A stretch of 10,417 nucleotides of DNA from JANLVJ01 sp031363945 (GTDB lineage Bacteria; Bacteroidota; Bacteroidia; Sphingobacteriales; Sphingobacteriaceae), in contig JANLVJ010000016.1 in NCBI GenBank assembly GCA_031363945.1, positions 1 through 10,417 on the forward strand. The letters are read 5' to 3'. The notes beneath the pieces are model-generated. The model was not told where the DNA came from, did not search any database, and worked only from the letters and a program-made list of their open reading frames with translations. The position numbers and the translations under genes were made by a program. Below are positions 6,074 through 10,417 of the stretch, piece after piece (position 1 is the stretch's first letter; each line of letters opens with the position of its first letter).

Positions 6074-7194
6074 GAAATGGGTATAGTAAGTAGGTTGCCA
6101 TGGGTTTGTTTAATAATTAATGGTAGCATAAACGGAAGAAGTGTTAATGCACCGAGCAAGATTTCTGATGCAGATTCATTTCCGATAAGAGCCGCCCATA
6201 CCTTACTACGGTCAATGCGTTTTTTAAATTCCCTGTTCCATAGCCGGGAATATTTACGACTTAGCTCACTATTCAGATTGCCTTCAGCTAGATTTTCAAT
6301 GACCAGTTCGGCAGCTAGTTTAGCGCTATGTATAGCTATGGCCATACCATTACCACAGAATGGATGAATTAAACCTGCGGTATCACCCAGCATGAGTAAA
6401 TCAGACTCAGTTGAATTCTTACCCGCAAATGAAACCTGCCCAATGCTGATAGGCTGAAAAATAGCCTCGCATGAATTGAAGAGCTTTCGAAGAAAAGGAT
6501 TCTCACTCATTACCTGCGTTTGAAAGGCATCAATATTTTTAGCTTTTTTGAAACTCTCATACGTGGTTAGATAACATATATTGATTATTGAATTTTCAAC
6601 CTTTGAAACTCCACAATACCCACCTCTAAAGTGATGTAAGGCAACGAGATCAGTCGGGAAATTACCCCTATAATGTGCTTTTATACCCAGCCACGATGAA
6701 TCTTTTCTCAAAAAAGGCCGATTCTGACTTAGATCAAGGTTTGACCGCTTACCATAGGCAGCAAGAACCTTACGAGCCCTGATCAGACCATGTTTTTCAG
6801 TCAACACCCGGGCACTTAGCTCCAATTGATTGATTGATAAGACCGTATCCTGCATTAATATACACCCGTTCGTTATAGCTTTTTCAAGCATGAAAGTATC
6901 AAGAGTAAACCTGCTGATACCAATACCTCCTTGTTCAAGCTTGCTCTTAATTAAATTTCCCCTGATAGTTGAAACCTCAACTCTTTTAATTATTGCAGGA
7001 TTTTTTTGAAATAGGTCAAGACCCAGCCAGTCTAGATAAGGCAGTACTTCCTGAGAGAGATATTCTCCACAAACCTTATGCCTGGGAAATGATTGTTTTT
7101 CAATAATCAATACTTTTAAACCCGATTTAGAGAGGTGAATAGCAGCGGTTAAACCTGACAGCCCCCCACCAACAATAATCACATCAATATTCAT
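6067..7194 (-). CDS. FAD-dependent oxidoreductase (geranylgeranyl reductase / PHBH-like superfamily)
   Basis: I place the start at ATG 7194 (375 residues) because it puts the FAD-binding motif at the very N-terminus: IIVGGGLSGL (GxGxxG at residues 9-14) and the ribose-binding Glu32. An in-frame ATG at 7236 would only add 14 Asn-rich residues. PRHKVCGEYLS (37-47) is the Pro-Arg-…-Cys-Gly motif typical of the geranylgeranyl reductase group. LMLGDTAGLIHPFCGNGM (from about 267) is the second FAD motif with Asp271. Between them the usual Asp-Gly motif reads AAYGKRS, so the Asp is missing. A hydrophobic stretch near 344-362 could bind membrane or a lipid substrate. It is the first gene of the operon and overlaps the methyltransferase by 7 bases. 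By position it parallels SrsC, the flavoprotein of the Streptomyces phenolic-lipid operon; ring hydroxylation and double-bond reduction are both possible reactions. Confidence 0.88.
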   Translation of the reverse strand: MNIDVIIVGGGLSGLTAAIHLSKSGLKVLIIEKQSFPRHKVCGEYLSQEVLPYLDWLGLDLFQKNPAIIKRVEVSTIRGNLIKSKLEQGGIGISRFTLDTFMLEKAITNGCILMQDTVLSINQLELSARVLTEKHGLIRARKVLAAYGKRSNLDLSQNRPFLRKDSSWLGIKAHYRGNFPTDLVALHHFRGGYCGVSKVENSIINICYLTTYESFKKAKNIDAFQTQVMSENPFLRKLFNSCEAIFQPISIGQVSFAGKNSTESDLLMLGDTAGLIHPFCGNGMAIAIHSAKLAAELVIENLAEGNLNSELSRKYSRLWNREFKKRIDRSKVWAALIGNESASEILLGALTLLPFMLPLIIKQTHGNLLTIPISC

Positions 7195-7332
7195 CCGATT
7201 CGAATTCTTGTTTGTTAAATTGTTTAATAAGGGCAAGAAATATGTTTTTTTACGCGTGTTATGAAATTCATTTTACCGTATTAAAATCGATAACACCAGT
7301 CAGTAAAAGGTAGAAATATTCGCCCACCGTTC

Positions 7333-7340
7333 TATATTTG
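7333..7340 (+). promoter_or_regulatory. Candidate Bacteroidota -7 promoter element for the phosphatase gene
   Basis: TATATTTG matches the Bacteroidota -7 consensus TAnnTTTG exactly and lies 61 bases before the phosphatase ATG. No TTG was found at the usual distance upstream for the -33 element, so this is weaker than the promoter near 10194. No matching element was found on the minus strand for the operon that starts at 7194. Confidence 0.35.
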
Positions 7341-7345
7341 GAACT

Positions 7346-7360
7346 TATTTGATACAAATA
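7346..7360. promoter_or_regulatory. Short perfect palindrome, possible operator
   Basis: TATTTG-ATA-CAAATA is a perfect inverted repeat with 6-base arms and a 3-base spacer. It lies 5 bases after the candidate -7 element, in the region between the divergent phosphatase and oxidoreductase genes, where a repressor could affect one or both units. Such a short AT-rich repeat can occur by chance and no regulator gene is in the window. Confidence 0.25.
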
Positions 7361-7401
7361 CAACCAGTGGCTTGTTTGCTAACGGATAAATATATAATAG
7401 T

Positions 7402-8130
7402 ATGGAAGAAACCATCGTTGTCGGCGATATTCACGGCGGCTTAAAAGCGTTGAAACAGGTTATAGAAAAAATTGGAGATCTTACCGGGTATAAATTTATT
7501 TTTTTGGGTGACTATATTGATGGCTGGTCAGAATCAGCAGCAGTTATAACGTATCTGATCGAATTTAGCAAAAAAAATAAAAGCGTCTTTTTAAGAGGTA
7601 ATCATGATCCACTCGCATGTGACTGGCTGAAAGGTAAACCAGCTGACCATATATGGTTAAAACATGGGGGGCAGGCAACTTGTGACAGTTATCTACTAGT
7701 GAACGATGCGGCAAGAGCAATTCATATAGAATTTTTTGACAGCCTAAAAGATTTTTATGAAGATGATGCTGAAAGGTTGTTCATTCATGCAGGTTTTACA
7801 TCTGTAAAGGGGCCCCATCATGAAGGACATCAAAGTACCCTTATCTGGGATCGATCACTCTGGGAACTGGCACTGGCTGTAGACCCACTGATGTCCAAAG
7901 ACTCAAAACGCTATCCTGCCAGGTTATTGTTATACAAAGAAATTTTCATCGGCCATACCCCTATTACACATATTGGTGAAACAACACCCGTCAAGAGTTG
8001 TAATGTCTGGAATATTGATACGGGTGCAGCAGCCAAGGGCCGTTTAACGGCTATGAATATTGATACAAAGGTATTTTGGCAAAGCGATAAATTGAAAGAA
8101 CTCTACCCACTTGAAGTTGAACGTAATTAG
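7402..8130 (+). CDS. PPP-type metallophosphoesterase (predicted Ser/Thr protein phosphatase or diadenosine polyphosphate hydrolase-like)
   Basis: The 242-residue cytoplasmic protein has the ordered metal-binding motifs of the calcineurin-like superfamily: GDIHG (8-12), GDYIDG (36-41), GNHD (66-69), FIHAG with His129, and IGHTP with His185, ending with NIDTGA (204-209). These place two metal ions for hydrolysis of a phosphoester. Size and motif order fit the small bacterial PPP phosphatases (lambda-phosphatase/PrpA group). In most of that group the second block reads GDxxDRG; here the Arg that contacts phosphate is missing and the sequence continues GWSES, so substrate preference is unsure. 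It is transcribed away from the polyketide operon, and its stop is 4 bases from the converging SDR stop, so it stands as a single gene. Nothing ties it to the operon except the shared intergenic region. Confidence 0.87.
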   Translation: MEETIVVGDIHGGLKALKQVIEKIGDLTGYKFIFLGDYIDGWSESAAVITYLIEFSKKNKSVFLRGNHDPLACDWLKGKPADHIWLKHGGQATCDSYLLVNDAARAIHIEFFDSLKDFYEDDAERLFIHAGFTSVKGPHHEGHQSTLIWDRSLWELALAVDPLMSKDSKRYPARLLLYKEIFIGHTPITHIGETTPVKSCNVWNIDTGAAAKGRLTAMNIDTKVFWQSDKLKELYPLEVERN

Positions 8131-8134
8131 TTTT

Positions 8135-9619
8135 CTAGCTTGCTGGTTCAATGGTACGGCTTGCATTCAATAAAGATAGGTCACTGGTTAATTTATTTGC
8201 CATTCCATTAAATATAAATCCATGAAATGGGAGTACACTATACCAATAAAGCCGGCCGGCCAAACCGATGGGTCTGAAAGTCGCAGTTTGTTCAAGGTTA
8301 AGCCTGCCGTTAAGATTAACAATTTTAAATTCTAGCCAGGCCTCACCCGGCAATTTCATTTCAGCATACAGGAGCAGCCGCTTCTCTTTTTTATCAGCCA
8401 GTAATACCCGCCAGAAATCAAGTGCATCACCTGGCAGTAATTGGTCTGGCCTGGTTCTACCCCGGCGTAACCCTACTCCACCAACGAGTTTATCCATAAA
8501 CCCGCGTAATTTCCAAAGTGAGTTCAGGTAATACCAGCCATGATCACCTCCGATGCGCCAGATATTATCAAGTACCATTTCTGGCGATATTTGCTTTATT
8601 TCACGAAACCGTTTGTCAGTAAAGACCCCTTTATCAGGAACTTGTATATAATCTAGAATATTGATCTGGGCTGAAGATTGGGAAAAAGAGTCTTTCCAAC
8701 TACTTACAACCAGATTCTGGTCAATTTTTTGAAAAGCAAGCTCTACAGCTTCATTATATGAAATCATTCTCAGGGGAACAAGCTCTCTGATACCGGTTTT
8801 CTCAACTACAACTTCATATTCCATACTTTCTACCAGATTTCTGGCAAGTGAAAAACTGGTAGAGGTTACCAGAAACAGCCAGAGTGATGATAAGCGTGGA
8901 GTAAGTACAGGTAGGGTGATTATGCCACGCTTCATACCCCTGATCTTAGCATAGCGAAAAAGCATTTCTTTATACGTAAGTATATCATCCCCTCCGATAT
9001 CAAATGTTCTGTTGTATGTTTTTTCAAGACCAATAACCCCTGTCAGATAATCTATGACATTTCTGATGGCAATTGGCTGACATTTGGTTCTTACCCACAA
9101 AGGAGTAATCATCAGGGGCAATACCTCGACAATATCCCTGATGATTTCAAAAGATGCGCTTCCTGATCCGATAATGATGGCGGCTCTTAAGACTGTCAAA
9201 GCAATTGATGAGGAACCCAGTACTTTTTCTACTGCTTTACGTGACCTTAAATGAGGCGACAGGGTTTCATGATTACTAATTCCACTTAAATAAATTATTT
9301 GCCTGGCTCTGGTTCTTTGAAGGGCATGAATAAAATTGGTTGCTGAATCTATTTCCATCTGTTCAAAATCATCATATGAGTTGCTCATAGAATGAACCAG
9401 ATAAAATACATAGTCTATTTCAACGGGAAGATCGACCAGGGTTTCAGGTTTTAGCAGATCAGCCTCTAAAATTTCATTGGTTGTGACATTACCAACCTCT
9501 AGCGAAATACGGCGTTTATCTCTGACAACACAGATCACTTTATGCCCTTGTAATGCAAGTATAGGCAGTAACCTCCTACCTATGTATCCGTTTGACCCTG
9601 TAAGTAGAATTGTTGCCAT
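8135..9619 (-). CDS. NAD(P)-binding SDR / DUF2867 fusion protein
   Basis: This is a 494-residue two-domain protein. The N-terminal half is an atypical extended SDR (NmrA/NDUFA9-like): TGSNGYIG at 7-14 binds the dinucleotide, Arg33 in VVRDKRR suggests NADP(H), and YLVHSM (73-78) and IIYLSGIS (108-115) fill the usual strand positions. No clear YxxxK catalytic pair is seen, as in many of these proteins. The C-terminal part, from about 325, matches the DUF2867 pattern: IGGDHGWYY (357-364), a Trp/Leu-rich segment, GDALDFWRV (397-405), then beta strands and a hydrophobic end (LYWYSVLPFHGFIFNGM). This fusion is a known architecture of the expected length. Its substrate is unknown; a lipid-like or hydrophobic ligand for the C-terminal domain is a guess. 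It follows the DinB-like gene by 21 bases on the same strand and is probably co-transcribed with it. Confidence 0.88.
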   Translation of the reverse strand: MATILLTGSNGYIGRRLLPILALQGHKVICVVRDKRRISLEVGNVTTNEILEADLLKPETLVDLPVEIDYVFYLVHSMSNSYDDFEQMEIDSATNFIHALQRTRARQIIYLSGISNHETLSPHLRSRKAVEKVLGSSSIALTVLRAAIIIGSGSASFEIIRDIVEVLPLMITPLWVRTKCQPIAIRNVIDYLTGVIGLEKTYNRTFDIGGDDILTYKEMLFRYAKIRGMKRGIITLPVLTPRLSSLWLFLVTSTSFSLARNLVESMEYEVVVEKTGIRELVPLRMISYNEAVELAFQKIDQNLVVSSWKDSFSQSSAQINILDYIQVPDKGVFTDKRFREIKQISPEMVLDNIWRIGGDHGWYYLNSLWKLRGFMDKLVGGVGLRRGRTRPDQLLPGDALDFWRVLLADKKEKRLLLYAEMKLPGEAWLEFKIVNLNGRLNLEQTATFRPIGLAGRLYWYSVLPFHGFIFNGMANKLTSDLSLLNASRTIEPAS

Positions 9620-9640
9620 GTTCAGTTATCATTATTAGTT

Positions 9641-10177
9641 CTAATCGCCACTGTTACTTTTCGAACCTTGCTCGAGAAACATTGAAATCACCAGTAGCTG
9701 ACCGGTATGACGGGTAGTATGCTCAGCCGCGTGGAATAATAATCCGAGAACATTTGAAGTAAGTTTTTCACGGCCTACGAATCTTACTGCCAGTAAATCT
9801 GAATCAGTATAATTTTTAAGTTCATGAATTGCTTTATCAACCTGTAATGAAAAATCTCTAACCAGACTGGCCGTATCTATATGGGTCAATGGTTTAATTT
9901 TTTCATTGTTTAAATACTCAAATTGCAAGGTTGAGAGTTCTTCTCCTCTGGCATAGGTGAACAACCTGTCTAGCACCCCAGAAAGATGACGCAGATGAAA
10001 GCCGGGTGAAGCAATCTGGTAAGGAGTTGCCCAAAGCAGCATGGTTGAAAAATGATTCATCCTTGTATTAACCTCTTCTCTTGCCTGTAGCAATGCATGA
10101 ACTACAGGCTGCAATGCTGGAATAATATCAGAAACGGCACCTCGGAGCCAATACTCAGGTAATAATTTAACCATCAT
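9641..10177 (-). CDS. DinB-like / DUF1569-type four-helix metal-binding protein
   Basis: The 178-residue, mostly helical protein has histidines spaced as in the DinB/YfiT metalloenzyme fold: HLRHLSGVLDRL (His61/His64) in the second helix and AEHTTRHTGQL (His153 and His157) in the last, the latter close to the family pattern HxxxHRGQL. His64, His153 and His157 probably form the metal triad. Members include thiol-dependent S-transferases (bacillithiol or mycothiol users) as well as many of unknown role, so a specific reaction cannot be given. Two tandem ATGs (10177, 10174) start the frame. It is the first gene of a two-gene unit with the SDR/DUF2867 protein, downstream of a good promoter, and the pair may act in one stress or detoxification function. 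That pairing is inference. Confidence 0.78.
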   Translation of the reverse strand: MMVKLLPEYWLRGAVSDIIPALQPVVHALLQAREEVNTRMNHFSTMLLWATPYQIASPGFHLRHLSGVLDRLFTYARGEELSTLQFEYLNNEKIKPLTHIDTASLVRDFSLQVDKAIHELKNYTDSDLLAVRFVGREKLTSNVLGLLFHAAEHTTRHTGQLLVISMFLEQGSKSNSGD

Positions 10178-10193
10178 AAAATATGTAATTAAC

Positions 10194-10221
10194 CAAAAAT
10201 AACTTAATTAAAGAAAACCAA
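10194..10221 (-). promoter_or_regulatory. Bacteroidota-type promoter for the DinB-like/SDR pair
   Basis: On the minus strand, TTG (10221-10219) is followed after 17 bases by TATTTTTG (10201-10194). This fits the Bacteroidota sigma-A consensus TTG-N17-23-TAnnTTTG. The -7 element ends 16 bases before the DinB-like ATG at 10177, so transcription would begin with a very short leader of about 10 bases. Confidence 0.5.
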
Positions 10222-10366
10222 GATCAGTACGTTTAGTTTTATATGGGCATATTGTTATAAGGTAACCATACATTATAATAGGCCAATTCTATACTAGCCG
10301 AGCACAGCCTTGCCAGATTTATTTTATCAGAGGCTGGTTCTGCTATAGTTAAATCCTGTTGCCTGA

Positions 10367-10374
10367 TATTTTTG
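10367..10374 (+). promoter_or_regulatory. Candidate -7 promoter element for the gene starting at 10399
   Basis: TATTTTTG matches TAnnTTTG and ends 24 bases before the ATG at 10399. No TTG at the expected upstream spacing is seen. Its position supports the idea that a gene begins at the right edge. The rest of 10178-10398 shows no other gene or RNA that I can support. Confidence 0.35.
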
Positions 10375-10398
10375 AGTTTAAATATATACGAACGACTC

Positions 10399-10417
10399 AT
10401 GCTGAAAATTGCCTACG
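10399..10417 (+). CDS. Start of a CDS cut by the right edge (perhaps a histone deacetylase family protein)
   Basis: ATG at 10399 opens a frame of six codons, MLKIAY, before the window ends. It lies shortly after a candidate -7 element and is divergent from the DinB-like gene. MLKIAY resembles the N-terminus of Bacteroidota histone-deacetylase-family proteins as I remember them, but six residues are too few to assign a family, so this is only a pointer for whoever has the next part of the sequence. Confidence 0.3.

Noticed and set aside
2096..7194. Flexirubin/aryl-polyene or dialkylresorcinol (DarA/DarB) cluster.
   Set aside because: There is no DarA/DarB pair, ammonia lyase, ketoreductase, dehydratase or multiple KAS set; instead a type III PKS with the Cys-His-Asn triad is present.
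10178..10398. Small RNA or small protein in the right intergenic region.
   Set aside because: No clear hairpin with U-tract, no tRNA-like fold and no convincing short reading frame was seen; only two candidate promoter elements.

Overview
The window looks like a chromosomal segment from a Bacteroidota bacterium, probably from the Sphingobacteriales/Cytophagales/Chitinophagales side. The reasons are: moderately AT-rich DNA; start codons with no convincing Shine-Dalgarno sequences; two or three copies of the Bacteroidota -7 promoter element TAnnTTTG; an outer-membrane beta-barrel protein with a Bacteroidota-style signal peptide (…LFA/Q); and gene families such as the DUF2867-fused SDR and the INAHLTAT-type ketosynthase that I associate with this phylum. 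No mobile element, tRNA, rRNA or CRISPR array is visible.

Layout. At the left edge (1-1039, + strand) is the C-terminal ~345 residues of a PLP-dependent O-succinylhomoserine sulfhydrylase (MetZ type). Converging on it is a run of seven minus-strand genes (7194 down to 1175) that I read as a biosynthetic operon. In transcription order these are: FAD-dependent oxidoreductase, SAM methyltransferase, type III polyketide synthase, ketoacyl-ACP synthase, acyl carrier protein, 4'-phosphopantetheinyl transferase, and, after a 66-base gap, an outer-membrane beta-barrel protein. Three junctions overlap (7, 4 and 11 bases) and two others are only 32 and 25 bases, so the first six genes are very probably co-transcribed. 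Divergent from the operon is a PPP-type metallophosphoesterase (7402-8130, +). The shared 207-base intergenic region holds a candidate -7 element and a short perfect palindrome. Convergent with the phosphatase, only 4 bases away, is a two-gene minus-strand unit: a DinB-like protein (10177-9641), then a 494-residue NAD(P)-binding SDR/DUF2867 fusion (9619-8135). This unit has a good Bacteroidota promoter. At the right edge a new + strand gene appears to begin (ATG at 10399), with only six codons visible.

How the genes could work together. The oxidoreductase/methyltransferase/type III PKS trio has the same enzyme content as the Streptomyces srsABC phenolic-lipid operon (alkylresorcinol synthase, methyltransferase, flavoprotein). 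Here it is joined to a private set of KAS, ACP and PPTase. My inference is that the PPTase activates the ACP, that the KAS extends or tailors an acyl chain on it, and that this chain primes the type III PKS to give a long-chain alkylpyrone or alkylresorcinol, which the methyltransferase and flavoenzyme then modify. The beta-barrel protein could belong to delivery or placement of the lipid in the outer membrane, but only its position suggests this. All catalytic residues expected for the PKS (Cys-His-Asn) and KAS (Cys-His-His) are present, so the pathway looks functional. This operon is the most interesting content of the window; the other genes look ordinary.
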